From positions 1 to 14,304 of the forward strand of contig JAKAMO010000071.1 of assembly GCA_021812825.1 (NCBI GenBank): a stretch of 14,304 nt of DNA, read 5' to 3'. The DNA comes from a bacterium. GTDB taxonomy: Bacteria; Elusimicrobiota; Elusimicrobia; Elusimicrobiales; UBA9959. How positions within the stretch are numbered: the first letter of the stretch is position 1; each line of letters opens with the position of its first letter. Shown here in pieces: positions 1 through 7,469 of the stretch. The notes beneath the pieces are model-generated. The model saw nothing but the letters and a program-made list of their open reading frames with translations. It was not told where the DNA came from and did no database searches. A program made the position numbers and the translations under genes.

Positions 1-2498
1 GGGGCCGCCTGCGCCGGCGCGGCCGCCCTGACCACCGGCTGCGGCACCGGCCGCGGCGGCAGCTGTATGCGGAAGACGTACTCCACCATCTGGTCGCGCA
101 CGCGCGCCAGCATGCTCTCGAACAGCGAATAGGACTCCTTCTGGTACTCTATCAGCGGGTCCTTCTGGCCGTAGGCGCGCAGGCCCACGCCCTTCTTCAG
201 GTGGTCCAGCTCGAAGAGGTGGTTCTTCCAGATATGGTCCATGATCTGCAGCAGCAGGACCCGCTGCAGCTCGGCGAAGTTCACGTTGCGCTCGGCGAAG
301 TCGGAGAAGCGCTTCTCGTAGGCCGCGTCCACCCGCTTCATCACCTCTTCCTGCAGCACGGGGCGCGTCAGCGCGTGCTGTTCGTCCTGGGTGTAGGACA
401 GGTCGAAGCCGGCGGTCTTCTTCAGCCAGACGGTCAGCGCCTCCATGTTCCACAGCGCGGAAGCCTGGTCCATAGGGGCGTTCGTATCAAGCTGCTCCTC
501 CACGGCCTCGTGGATCATGCTCTTGATGCGCTCCGGCACGCCTTCGCCGTCGAGCACCGCGTTGCGCAGCTCGTAGACGGCCATGCGCTGCTTGTTCATC
601 ACGTTGTCGTAGTCCAGCAGCTGCTTGCGGGCGTCGAAGTTCATGCCTTCCACGCGCTTCTGCGCGCCCTCTATCTGGCGGCTGACGAGGGCGGACTCTA
701 TCACCTCGCCCTCCTGCATGCCCAGCTTCTCCATGATCATCGAGATGCGGTCGCTGCCGAAGAGACGCATCAGCTCGTCCTCTAGCGAGACGTAGAAAAC
801 GGAACTGCCGGGGTCGCCTTGGCGGGCGCAGCGGCCGCGCAGCTGGTTGTCGATGCGGCGGCTCTCGTGGCGCTCCGTGCCTATCACGCATAGTCCGCCG
901 AAGCCGGCGACCTCCTTCTGCAGACCGTCGTCCGGGGGAGTGCCGCCCAGGATGATGTCGGTGCCGCGGCCGGCCATGTTGGTGGCTATCGTCACCTGGC
1001 CCTTGCGGCCGGCCTGCGCCACTATCTGCGCCTCCATCTCGTGGTACTTGGCGTTCAGCACCTGGTGCGGGATGCCCTTCGTGCGCAGCATCGCGGCCAG
1101 CTTCTCGGACTTCTCGATGGAGCGGGTGCCGACCAGCAGCGGCTGGCCCTTGCGCCAGCGCTCGTCTATCTCGGCGACTATCGCGTTGTTCTTCTCGCGC
1201 TCGGTCCGGTAGATGCGGTCCGGCGAGTCCACGCGGACCAGCGGCCGGTTCGGCGGTATCTCCACGACGTCCAACGCGTAGATCTCCCAGAACTCGTCGG
1301 ATTCCGTCATCGCGGTGCCGGTCATGCCGGAGAGCTTCTTGTAGAGCTTGAAGTAGTTCTGGAACGTGATGGTCGCCAGGGTCTGGTTCTCCTCCTTTAT
1401 GCGGAGGTTCTCCTTGGCCTCTATGGCCTGGTGCAGGCCGTCCGACCAGCGGCGGCCCGGCATCAGGCGGCCGGTGAACTCGTCGACGATGATGATCTCG
1501 CCGTCCTTGACCACGTAGGCCACGTCCTTCTTGAACAAGTGGTAGGCGCGCAGGCCCTGCGTCAGATGGTGCGCCCATTCGCTGGAGACGTCGTCGTAGA
1601 TGTTGCCGACGCCCAGGATCTTCTCGGCCTTGTGCACGCCTTCCTCGGTCAGCGTGGCGGTGTGGCTCTTCTCGTCCACTATCGCGTCGTAGCCCTTGCC
1701 CAGGTCCACCCCGTCGCGCTTGGCGTCTATCTCCTCCTTCTCGGTGATGAAACGCACGTTCAAGAGCGGGATCACGCGGTTGACGATGTAGTACTTGTCG
1801 GTGGACTCGTCCGAAGGACCGGAGATGATCAGCGGCGTGCGGGCCTCGTCTATCAGGATCGAGTCCACCTCGTCGATGATGGCGTAGTTGCGGTCGCGCA
1901 TCACGCGCTCTTCCTTGTCTATCACCATGTTGTCGCGCAGGTAGTCGAACCCGACCTCGTTGTTGGTGATGTAGGTGATGTCGCGGTTGTACATCTCGCG
2001 GCGCTCTTCGTTCTTCATGTCGTGCTGGATGAAGCCCACCGTCAGCCCCAGGAACTCGTGCAGCGGGCCCATCCATTGGCTGTCGCGCTTGGCCAGGTAG
2101 TCGTTGACGGTGACCACGTGCACGCCCTTGCCGGTCAGCCCGTTCAGGTAGGCCGGCAGCGTGGCGACCAGCGTCTTGCCCTCGCCGGTGCGCATCTCTG
2201 CTATCTTGCCCTGGTGCAGTACTATGCCGCCTATCAGCTGCACGTCGTAGTGGCGCATTTTCAGCACGCGGCGGCCGGCCTCGCGCACCACGGCGAAGGC
2301 CTCGGGGAGAACGTCGTCCAGCGTCTCGCCGTTGGCGATCCGGTCCTTGAACTCTGGCGTCTTCGCCTTGAGCTCTTCGTCGGAAAGCTTAGAGATCTCC
2401 GGCTCGAGCGCGTTGACGCGGTCGACGATGGGTTGTATCGTTTTCATGGACCGCTCGCTCTTGGAGCCGATTATGGTTTCAACGAGTTTTTTCAGCAT
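1..2498 (-). CDS. secA: Protein translocase ATPase subunit SecA (C-terminus cut by window edge)
   Basis: SecA is the cytosolic motor ATPase that drives unfolded preproteins through the SecYEG channel. The 832 codons visible are uninterrupted and follow the family from end to end. The N-terminus reads [16 protein letters not shown]. Walker A is MRTGEGKT near residues 102-109 and the DEAD-type motif is [14 protein letters not shown] near 208-221. The preprotein cross-linking region follows, then [34 protein letters not shown] and motif VI at about 553-563. The helical wing and scaffold end in [14 protein letters not shown], after which a Pro/Ala-rich linker runs into the window edge. A C-terminal zinc-binding segment cannot be judged. 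Motif VI reads [10 protein letters not shown] rather than the common GRSGRQGDPG, with the arginines kept. The ATG at 2498 gives the expected N-terminus; a weak GGA lies five bases upstream. It is divergent from the small membrane gene at 2634. Identification is certain; only the end is missing. Confidence 0.98.
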   Translation of the reverse strand, partial: MLKKLVETIIGSKSERSMKTIQPIVDRVNALEPEISKLSDEELKAKTPEFKDRIANGETLDDVLPEAFAVVREAGRRVLKMRHYDVQLIGGIVLHQGKIAEMRTGEGKTLVATLPAYLNGLTGKGVHVVTVNDYLAKRDSQWMGPLHEFLGLTVGFIQHDMKNEERREMYNRDITYITNNEVGFDYLRDNMVIDKEERVMRDRNYAIIDEVDSILIDEARTPLIISGPSDESTDKYYIVNRVIPLLNVRFITEKEEIDAKRDGVDLGKGYDAIVDEKSHTATLTEEGVHKAEKILGVGNIYDDVSSEWAHHLTQGLRAYHLFKKDVAYVVKDGEIIIVDEFTGRLMPGRRWSDGLHQAIEAKENLRIKEENQTLATITFQNYFKLYKKLSGMTGTAMTESDEFWEIYALDVVEIPPNRPLVRVDSPDRIYRTEREKNNAIVAEIDERWRKGQPLLVGTRSIEKSEKLAAMLRTKGIPHQVLNAKYHEMEAQIVAQAGRKGQVTIATNMAGRGTDIILGGTPPDDGLQKEVAGFGGLCVIGTERHESRRIDNQLRGRCARQGDPGSSVFYVSLEDELMRLFGSDRISMIMEKLGMQEGEVIESALVSRQIEGAQKRVEGMNFDARKQLLDYDNVMNKQRMAVYELRNAVLDGEGVPERIKSMIHEAVEEQLDTNAPMDQASALWNMEALTVWLKKTAGFDLSYTQDEQHALTRPVLQEEVMKRVDAAYEKRFSDFAERNVNFAELQRVLLLQIMDHIWKNHLFELDHLKKGVGLRAYGQKDPLIEYQKESYSLFESMLARVRDQMVEYVFRIQLPPRPVPQPVVRAAAPAQAA

Positions 2499-2516
2499 AT
2501 TGTTCCATTAAACAAT
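2499..2516. promoter_or_regulatory. 18-bp palindrome abutting the secA start codon
   Basis: ATTGTT (2499-2504) and AACAAT (2511-2516) form a perfect 6-bp inverted repeat around a 6-base centre, ending directly before the secA ATG. It sits between a TATAAA hexamer and the start codon. It could therefore be an operator for a dimeric repressor or a weak AU hairpin in the mRNA leader next to the initiation codon. A chance AT-rich repeat is also possible. The arms are seen; the role is inferred. Confidence 0.3.
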
Positions 2517-2527
2517 TTTTAAGCGCG

Positions 2528-2533
2528 TTTATA
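2528..2533 (-). promoter_or_regulatory. secA: Candidate -10 element for secA
   Basis: Read on the minus strand this is TATAAA, part of a TTTATAAA palindrome at 2528-2535 in an AT-rich pocket of an otherwise GC-rich region. A start of transcription about seven bases further on would leave a leader of roughly 20-25 bases before the secA ATG. No good -35 hexamer is visible at 16-18 bases. A second candidate, TATGAT (minus strand of 2618-2623), would give a leader of about 110 bases that includes the hairpin at 2562-2597. Confidence 0.35.
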
Positions 2534-2561
2534 AAGGTGGCGGCCGGACGCGGGCGGGATA

Positions 2562-2597
2562 GGCCTTTGGACCCATGTCCGGGTTCCCCGGAAGGCC
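2562..2597. other. GC-rich hairpin in the secA upstream region
   Basis: GGCCTT (2562-2567) pairs with AAGGCC (2592-2597). Inside it GGACCC (2569-2574) pairs with GGGTTCC (2581-2587) with one bulged T, giving about 12 base pairs in 36 bases. Neither side has a T run, so it does not look like an intrinsic terminator. If secA is transcribed from the distal TATGAT site, it would be a leader structure. No known riboswitch or protein-binding leader was recognised. Confidence 0.35.
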
Positions 2598-2633
2598 CTG
2601 CCTGCGAAAGTCAGGATATCATACACTTCGGAT

Positions 2634-2843
2634 ATGGCCGTCTGGAACAGCCGCGCGAACGCGCAATTCCCCCCGTACCTGCGGAAGCTTATCCTTTTCG
2701 ACAGGATAATCTCCGGCATGCTCTGGCTCATCATAGCGCTGCTGGCCACGGCGCTTCTCTTATCCGTGGTCGCTCACGGCATAACCGTCTGGTTCTGCGC
2801 GGGCATGCTACTGCTTGGCATCTGCCTGGCCGTAAGCATCTAA
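2634..2843 (+). CDS. Small two-helix membrane protein, function unknown
   Basis: The 69-residue product has a short basic N-terminus (MAVWNSRANAQFPPYLRKL). Two hydrophobic stretches follow, at about residues 28-46 and 50-68, separated only by a short His-Gly turn, so it should form a membrane hairpin. The reading frame shows the strong GC third-position bias of its neighbours, which supports it over the overlapping frame that starts at 2537. No Shine-Dalgarno site precedes the ATG, but TATCAT (2617-2622) and TACACT (2622-2627) lie just upstream, suggesting a leaderless or very short-leader message. A terminator-like hairpin follows at 2860. It is divergent from secA, but nothing in the sequence links it to protein export. 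I recognise no family; it may be lineage-restricted. It is probably a real gene, though its size leaves doubt. Confidence 0.6.
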   Translation: MAVWNSRANAQFPPYLRKLILFDRIISGMLWLIIALLATALLLSVVAHGITVWFCAGMLLLGICLAVSI

Positions 2844-2859
2844 AATTCCTACGGTATCC

Positions 2860-2897
2860 CCGCGGCCCGCGTTTCTGAGGTCGCGCCGCGGCTTTTT
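2860..2897 (+). terminator. Intrinsic terminator after the small membrane gene
   Basis: CCGCGGC (2860-2866) pairs exactly with GCCGCGG (2885-2891), with an inner GCG/CGC pairing (2869-2871 with 2882-2884), and is followed by CTTTTT. It lies 17 bases past the stop at 2843. The T tract runs straight into the -10-like TATAAT of the next gene, so terminator and promoter are packed back to back. Confidence 0.65.
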
Positions 2898-2898
2898 A

Positions 2899-2904
2899 TA
2901 TAAT
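2899..2904 (+). promoter_or_regulatory. -10 element TATAAT, very short leader
   Basis: A perfect TATAAT ends 11 bases before the ATG at 2916, so transcription starting about seven bases downstream of the hexamer would leave only about five untranslated bases. No -35 consensus and no Shine-Dalgarno site are visible. It probably drives the 2916-4510 pair. Confidence 0.5.
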
Positions 2905-2915
2905 CTGACCGCCGG

Positions 2916-3617
2916 ATGGATGCCGCCGAAGAACTGATCAAATGCCCCTACTGCGGGGCCGCCAACCCGCTGGAGAGCGAGTTCTGCGGGGCCTGTTACA
3001 AGAACCTGCGCATCCCCGGCGAAGTGCGCGCCGAGGCGAAAGCCAAAAAGATACTGACAGCGGCCGCGGCCGGCGGGCCGCCCGTAGGGGAGGCCAGGCC
3101 TTCGTCCCGCCTCTGGGGACGCGCCGTCCTGATAGCCGGCTTGCTCCTTTTCTATACCCGCTGGCTGGCCAGGGAGAACTACTTTTCCTTCCTAGACTTC
3201 GTGAACCTGGCCTTCCACGAGGCCGGCCATATCTTCCTCGGCTTCTTCGGCCGCTTCGTCATGATGGCCGGCGGCACCATCTTCCAGCTGCTCGTCCCGG
3301 CCGTCTGCCTGTTCCACCTGAAACGGCGCGGCGCCAACCTGGGCTGGCAGCTCTGCCTCTTCTGGATAGGGGAGAACCTGCTGAACATCAGCATTTACGC
3401 CGGGGACGCGATAAAGCAGGCCCTGCAGCTGGTGGGCGGCGGCGAGCACGACTGGACCTACCTGCTGACCGAACTGCACCTGATCGCCCATCCGGCCGGG
3501 GTCTCCCGCTTCATCTTCCTTCTCGGGACCGGCGTAATATTCTGGAGCCTCTGGCTGATAGGAAAGGACGCGCTCGCCCGCGAGCCGGTGGAGCTGGGAG
3601 ATCTCAAGCTGATATGA
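2916..3617 (+). CDS. Zinc-ribbon membrane protein with HEAGH motif, M50-like putative metallopeptidase
   Basis: The 233-residue protein opens with a rubredoxin-like zinc ribbon: CPYC at 10-13 and CGAC at 24-27. A short linker leads to about four hydrophobic segments, near residues 69-84, 90-110, 114-133 and 195-217. HEAGH at 101-105 fits the HExxH zinc motif and, by its place at a membrane segment, recalls site-2/M50-type intramembrane peptidases. A distal acidic ligand is not obvious; the conserved-looking YAGDA and GGGEHDW, about 60-75 residues later, are candidates. From memory, similar HEAGH...GGT(I/L)FQLLVP...EHDW proteins occur as uncharacterised proteins in several phyla, so this is a family without a proven activity. 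The stop overlaps the next start as ATGA, indicating translational coupling to a beta-barrel protein. It may instead be a non-proteolytic zinc membrane protein. Confidence 0.8.
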   Translation: MDAAEELIKCPYCGAANPLESEFCGACYKNLRIPGEVRAEAKAKKILTAAAAGGPPVGEARPSSRLWGRAVLIAGLLLFYTRWLARENYFSFLDFVNLAFHEAGHIFLGFFGRFVMMAGGTIFQLLVPAVCLFHLKRRGANLGWQLCLFWIGENLLNISIYAGDAIKQALQLVGGGEHDWTYLLTELHLIAHPAGVSRFIFLLGTGVIFWSLWLIGKDALAREPVELGDLKLI

Positions 3618-4510
3618 GGCGCCTGGCCGCCCTGACCCTCCTCTTCGCCCTTCCGGCGGCCGCCGCCGCGCAGGGCCTGGGACTGGCCGACGGCCGTGAG
3701 AAAGGCGCCGGTCCAGGGCGCTTCAGGCTTTCGGCGGTGACCGGCTATTCGGAAGCGGAAGGCCTCGACCACCGCTCGGCCGGCCTTTCCGCCGGGGTGC
3801 CGCTGGGGAAAGGGACCTCTCTGGACGCCTCTTTCGCCGCCCACCGGATACGGCGGGACGGCTGGCTGCCGGGTCATCTTTACGCCGCGGGCGCCGGGAT
3901 AAGCGCCAAGCGCGGGAAATACACGTTCATGGCCGGGCTGAAGTCCTCCTCCGACAAGCCTTTCTATTCCATCCGCGAGACCGACATCTCCCTGAACGCC
4001 TCTAAGGTGATAAACAGGAAAGGTCCGCACTCCTTTTCCTTCGGCCTGGCTTATGCCTCGCGCCGCAGCTTCGCCAGACGCATCCCGTTCCCCTACTTCC
4101 TGTACGCGTACGATTCCGACAAGCTGAGCTTCCACCTGCCCTTCCGGGTCTCCTGGAGGCCCTCGGGGGATTACGAGCTGTCGGCGGCCTGGTTCCCGCC
4201 CAAATACTGCCGGCTCTCAGTGCGGCGGAAGGTCTCCGACGCGCTCTCCTTCAAGGCGGAGTACGCCCTAGGGGCGCTGCAGTTCGACATAGCCGGAAGG
4301 CCGGACAAGGACTACTCCGTCTTCATAGAACAGTCCAGCGCCGGGCTCTGGACGTATTACAGGACTTTACCCGACTACACTTTCTCCCTGTGGACCGGCT
4401 GGGAGCTGCCGGGGAAATACTACACCGGCAAAACCTACGACGACCATCACGACCAGAACGGAATACATCCCTCCCCCGCCTTCAGTTTCGGCGTCACCCG
4501 GCTGTTCTGA
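3614..4510 (+). CDS. Probable outer-membrane beta-barrel protein
   Basis: This start (ATG overlapping the previous TGA as ATGA) gives 298 residues with a standard signal peptide, MRRLAALTLLFALPAAAAAQ, with cleavage likely after AAA or AQ. The same open frame extends far upstream over the previous gene, but only this start produces a secretion signal. The mature part alternates polar and aromatic/hydrophobic residues, has many Gly, Tyr and Ser, and ends in SFGVTRLF. A terminal Phe of this kind is the usual BAM recognition signal. Length and pattern fit a barrel of roughly 10-14 strands. No lipobox or catalytic motif is visible. Coupling to the zinc-ribbon HEAGH protein suggests a shared envelope function, but no substrate can be inferred. 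Porin-like or uncharacterised OMP families are both possible. Confidence 0.75.
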   Translation: MRRLAALTLLFALPAAAAAQGLGLADGREKGAGPGRFRLSAVTGYSEAEGLDHRSAGLSAGVPLGKGTSLDASFAAHRIRRDGWLPGHLYAAGAGISAKRGKYTFMAGLKSSSDKPFYSIRETDISLNASKVINRKGPHSFSFGLAYASRRSFARRIPFPYFLYAYDSDKLSFHLPFRVSWRPSGDYELSAAWFPPKYCRLSVRRKVSDALSFKAEYALGALQFDIAGRPDKDYSVFIEQSSAGLWTYYRTLPDYTFSLWTGWELPGKYYTGKTYDDHHDQNGIHPSPAFSFGVTRLF

Positions 4511-4583
4511 CTCCCCGCCGACTGCCCTTAGGTCCCGGAAAATATAAGGAACTTAGGCCCTTCCGGCCGGCATGGCGCGCCGC

Positions 4584-4589
4584 TACAAT
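4584..4589 (+). promoter_or_regulatory. -10 element TACAAT, apparent leaderless start
   Basis: TACAAT ends six bases before the ATG at 4596. A typical -10 to +1 distance puts the first transcribed base on or next to the A of the start codon. There is no Shine-Dalgarno site upstream of 4596. The geometry supports both a leaderless mRNA and the choice of 4596 over the in-frame ATG at 4572. Confidence 0.45.
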
Positions 4590-4595
4590 ATATAC

Positions 4596-5213
4596 ATGTT
4601 CAAATACGCCCTGACCCTGCTGCTGGCCGCCGCTCCTTCCTTCGCTTCTTCGCATGAATTCCCGTTGACCTCTCTCGGCGCGGCCGGGCTGCGCTCCGCG
4701 CCTTCGGCGGTAGAGACGCCGTTTCCCGTTCCCGCGGGCGACAAGGCCTCCTATATACAGCTCGTCTCTTCTATCAAACTCAAGATGGACAGGGAGAAGG
4801 GCGAACTGACCATCGGCTTTCCCAAGGCGGCGTTCGGCGACCCCGGTCCCGAGGACAAGTCCTATCTTTTCGTCCGCCTGACGCGCGGGTTGCCGGCCCC
4901 GGCCCTCTCGTGGGCCACCGTGCTCTGCTCCGGCGGCCATTACCTCGGCTACAGAGGTTCCAACATCGATTTTCCGGAACAGAGCGGCTCATTCTCCATC
5001 AACGAAACCCTGGCGCTAGGCGCCTACCCGAAGCAGCTCATCACCCGCACGCATCCCTGGCTTACCGAGGGATTGGGGTCGCCGGACGAGGTCTGCTCCC
5101 CCGCCTTCCTCGAGAAGATGAAGGACTCCCGCGCGGAGACCCTTCCGCAGAAGCTCGGCGACTTCAGCTTCGACTACAGCGCGCGCAGGAACACGCTCAA
5201 GGTAAAGTGGTAA
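4596..5213 (+). CDS. Secreted protein of unknown function
   Basis: The 205-residue product starts with a clean signal peptide, MFKYALTLLLAAAPSFASS, with cleavage likely after FAS or SS. An in-frame ATG at 4572 would add eight residues (MARRYNIY) in front, spoil the compact signal peptide and lie upstream of the TACAAT hexamer, so 4596 is preferred. The mature protein is soluble and has only two cysteines (in VLCSGGHY and DEVCSPAF), which could form one disulfide. The N-terminal part (EFPLTSLGAAGL, then a region ending KLKMDREKGELTIGFP) and the C-terminal LGDFSFDYSARRNTLKVKW look beta-rich. I recognise no domain. It appears monocistronic, since promoter-like TATAAT sites flank it on both sides. 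Location should be periplasm or outer surface. The gene call is good; the function is unknown. Confidence 0.75.
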   Translation: MFKYALTLLLAAAPSFASSHEFPLTSLGAAGLRSAPSAVETPFPVPAGDKASYIQLVSSIKLKMDREKGELTIGFPKAAFGDPGPEDKSYLFVRLTRGLPAPALSWATVLCSGGHYLGYRGSNIDFPEQSGSFSINETLALGAYPKQLITRTHPWLTEGLGSPDEVCSPAFLEKMKDSRAETLPQKLGDFSFDYSARRNTLKVKW

Positions 5214-5225
5214 GCCGCATATTGG

Positions 5226-5258
5226 TATAATTTCAGGGCCGGGGCTGACGCTCCGGCC
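5226..5258 (+). promoter_or_regulatory. TATAAT -10 and leader hairpin upstream of the flippase gene
   Basis: TATAAT at 5226-5231 would start transcription near 5238. GGCCGG (5237-5242) pairs with CCGGCC (5253-5258) around a ten-base loop, so the short leader (about 27 bases to the ATG at 5265) would be almost entirely one hairpin. No Shine-Dalgarno site is visible between the hairpin and the start. The hairpin lacks a T run and so is not an intrinsic terminator for the preceding gene. Confidence 0.45.
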
Positions 5259-5264
5259 TTCATC

Positions 5265-6581
5265 ATGTCCGATACAGCCAGCCTGCGCGACACCCTCTAT
5301 AAGAAGCTCGTCGGGGAACATCCCGGCAGCGGCGCGCAGGAATTCATAAAGCATCTCGGGGTCATAGGCTTCAGCTTCGCCGCCGCCAAGATCATCTCCG
5401 GAGTGGTAGCCATCGCCGCCGGCCGCCTGCTTGGGCCGGAGGAATACGGCCGCATCAACGTGATGGCCTCCGCCGGGGCCGCGATAGCTCCGTTCATGCT
5501 GGCAGGGCTGCAGTATTCCGTGGTGCGCTACGGCGTGAGCCCGGAGAAACGCTCCCATGTATTCAGCTCCGCGCTGGCCGCGGTGGCGGCGCTGACGGCG
5601 CTGGTGGCCGGGCTGGCGCTCTTCTTCAGCGGCCCGCTCGCGGCCATCTTCCATATAGACAGCGGCATGCTCTATTTCTCGCTGGGCTACGCCGCGTCCA
5701 CAGCCGCTTTCCTGCTGACCTCCGGCATGCAGCAGGCGCTGTCGCGCTTCTCGCGCCGTGGCTTCGGGGAGATCTGCTTCAGCCTCACGCTGGCCGCCGT
5801 CTTCGGCCTGGGACTCCTCTACCTGGGCCGGGTCTACCAGGTGATGGCCTGGGCCTACATCGCGGCTTTCGGCGGCACGGCCCTGTTCTGGCTGTACCGC
5901 ACGCTGAAGGAGGTAAAGCTGGCCGGCTTCAGCGGCGAGACGTTCTCCAGCATGTCGGAGTACGGCTTCTACAACTTCGGGGCCAGCCTGGGCGGAGTGC
6001 TCCTTCTCAACGTGCAGGGTCTGGTGGTGAACGCCGCGCTGACCCCCGCAGAGACCGGGGTCTACGCCGCCTATTACACCGCAGCGATAAACATAGGCGG
6101 TTACCTGGCTTACGCCCTGGCGACCGTGCTTTTCCCGAAAGCCTCGGCCGCGCCCGACAGGAGGCGCCTATGGGACCTGGCCGTACGGGGCTGGCTGCGG
6201 GCCGGCCCCGCCGTGATATTGATCTTCGTGCTGGTGCAGTGCGCGGTGCTGTCGCTGATGGGCCGGCACCAGTACGGTCTGGACCCGCTGTTGATAGCCC
6301 TCTTCTCCGTAGTCGGTTCGCTCACATTGCTCTGGACGACGCTCGGCAACATTATCTTGGCCGAGGGCGTGAACGCGTCCAGAATGCAGCTTTTCCTGTC
6401 GCTGGGCGCCGGCCTCCTCAATTTCCTGGCCTGCGTGGCGCTCGTGCCCGCGCTGGGGGTCAAAGGCGTGCCAATCGCCTTCATCATAGCTTACTCCGCC
6501 ATGATAGGCGGACTTTGGCTGGTAAAAGATTCCTATCTGCCGCCCAAAGCGGACAAGACTAACGGAGCCCCACGACCATGA
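5265..6581 (+). CDS. Polysaccharide flippase, Wzx-type (MOP/MATE-like superfamily)
   Basis: The 438-residue protein is hydrophobic throughout, with roughly a dozen membrane segments, and fits the length of Wzx/polysaccharide-biosynthesis exporters. After a cytoplasmic N-terminus of about 28 residues, the first segment region carries the family hallmark: GFSFAAAKIISGVVAIAAGRLLGPEEYGRIN, i.e. a helix followed by a G-R-x-L-G-P-x-x-Y-G turn. Later segments such as LVVNAALTPAETGVYAAYYTA also match the family pattern. Such proteins flip undecaprenyl-linked or similar glycan units across the inner membrane for assembly outside. The stop overlaps the start of the methyltransferase at 6578 as ATGA, so the two are an operon. 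The substrate cannot be read from the sequence. The family assignment is strong. Confidence 0.9.
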   Translation: MSDTASLRDTLYKKLVGEHPGSGAQEFIKHLGVIGFSFAAAKIISGVVAIAAGRLLGPEEYGRINVMASAGAAIAPFMLAGLQYSVVRYGVSPEKRSHVFSSALAAVAALTALVAGLALFFSGPLAAIFHIDSGMLYFSLGYAASTAAFLLTSGMQQALSRFSRRGFGEICFSLTLAAVFGLGLLYLGRVYQVMAWAYIAAFGGTALFWLYRTLKEVKLAGFSGETFSSMSEYGFYNFGASLGGVLLLNVQGLVVNAALTPAETGVYAAYYTAAINIGGYLAYALATVLFPKASAAPDRRRLWDLAVRGWLRAGPAVILIFVLVQCAVLSLMGRHQYGLDPLLIALFSVVGSLTLLWTTLGNIILAEGVNASRMQLFLSLGAGLLNFLACVALVPALGVKGVPIAFIIAYSAMIGGLWLVKDSYLPPKADKTNGAPRP

Positions 6582-7450
6582 TCGGAAAACTGCGAGACCT
6601 CATCGTTCATAAATTCAAATCCCTGCTGGGCGTATACCAGCTGCGCGACGAGATCCGGCGCCTTTCGGAGATCTCCATACAGTCGCTGCTGGCCAACGAG
6701 CTCAACAACGACCCCAGGTACCAGGACAAGAAACGCCTGACCCGCTACGAATTCCAGGTGAACTCGCAGGGGGGCGAGGACGGCATCATCCAGGAGATCT
6801 TCCGCCGGATCGGCACGACGAACAAGTTCTTCGTGGAATTCGGGGCCGGCAACGGCCTGGAGAACAATACATCCTGCCTCCTGCTGAACAAGTGGAAAGG
6901 CTGCTGGATGGAATGCAGCGAGCGCCACGCCGACGCTATCAGGGACGGCTACGCCGGCCTGATAGCCGACAAGAGCCTAGTTTTCAAGGAAACCCTTATA
7001 AATGCCGAGGACATCGAGCCGCTGTTCACGGAACTCGGCGTGCCGGCGGAGTTCGACCTTTTGTCGATCGACATCGACGGTAACGATTACTGGGTCTGGA
7101 AGGCCATCGAAAACTATAGGCCGCGCGTGGTCATCATAGAATACAACGCCTACATGGGGCCGCAAGCGGAGTGGACGATACGGTACGACCGCGATTTCTC
7201 CAAAGGTCAGGACCGCTACTGGGGCGCCAGCCTGAAGCTGCTGGAAAAGCTCGGCAGGGAAAAGGGCTACGCGCTGGTAGGCTGCAGCTATATCGGCGTC
7301 AACGCGTTCTTCGTGCGGGAGGACCTGCTGAAGTCGGATTTCGCGGAGCCTTTCACCGCGGAGAACCACTACGAGCCTCAGAAGCCTTATCTTATCCGCA
7401 ACTCCAACTATCCCAAATCCTTCAAGGAGCTGTCCCGCCCCGGGGTCTGA
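6578..7450 (+). CDS. FkbM-like SAM-dependent methyltransferase
   Basis: The 290-residue protein has the SAM-binding motif I FVEFGAGNGLENN (about residues 85-97), followed by an acidic CWMECSE strand end. The post-motif FDLLSIDIDGNDYWVWKAI at about 159-177 is the signature of FkbM-type and related glycan methyltransferases. The N-terminal ~75 residues precede the fold. The first 20 (MIGKLRDLIVHKFKSLLG) are basic and amphipathic and may lie on the membrane. Translation is coupled to the flippase by ATGA, with GGAG ten bases upstream as a weak ribosome site. It most likely O-methylates a sugar or lipid-linked glycan exported by its partner; the acceptor is unknown. The stop is six bases from the stop of the convergent minus-strand gene. 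The fold is certain; the substrate is inferred from context. Confidence 0.85.
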   Translation: MIGKLRDLIVHKFKSLLGVYQLRDEIRRLSEISIQSLLANELNNDPRYQDKKRLTRYEFQVNSQGGEDGIIQEIFRRIGTTNKFFVEFGAGNGLENNTSCLLLNKWKGCWMECSERHADAIRDGYAGLIADKSLVFKETLINAEDIEPLFTELGVPAEFDLLSIDIDGNDYWVWKAIENYRPRVVIIEYNAYMGPQAEWTIRYDRDFSKGQDRYWGASLKLLEKLGREKGYALVGCSYIGVNAFFVREDLLKSDFAEPFTAENHYEPQKPYLIRNSNYPKSFKELSRPGV

Positions 7451-7451
7451 C

Positions 7452-7469
7452 GGCGGCTACCTGGCCGCC
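7452..7469. other. Short hairpin at the convergent gene ends
   Basis: GGCGGC (7452-7457) and GCCGCC (7464-7469) can pair around TACCTG, overlapping the stop codon of the minus-strand gene. There is no T tract on either strand. It could slow polymerase at this convergent junction, but it is weak as a terminator and may simply reflect GC-rich codons. Confidence 0.2.

Noticed and set aside
487..2522. Long open frames inside secA on other frames of both strands (487-2076 minus, 1041-2522 plus)
   Set aside because: They shadow an unmistakable SecA frame. Their products are dominated by Arg/Pro/Ala or His/Val/Leu low-complexity runs typical of GC-rich antisense or shifted frames.
2537..2878. A 113-residue frame overlapping the small membrane gene
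   Set aside because: Its product is Pro/Arg/Gly-rich without domains and it runs through the terminator hairpin. The frame starting at 2634 has better third-position bias and coherent membrane helices.
4511..4583. Terminator after the beta-barrel gene
   Set aside because: CTTAGG occurs twice as a direct repeat, but no stable stem with a T tract is present.
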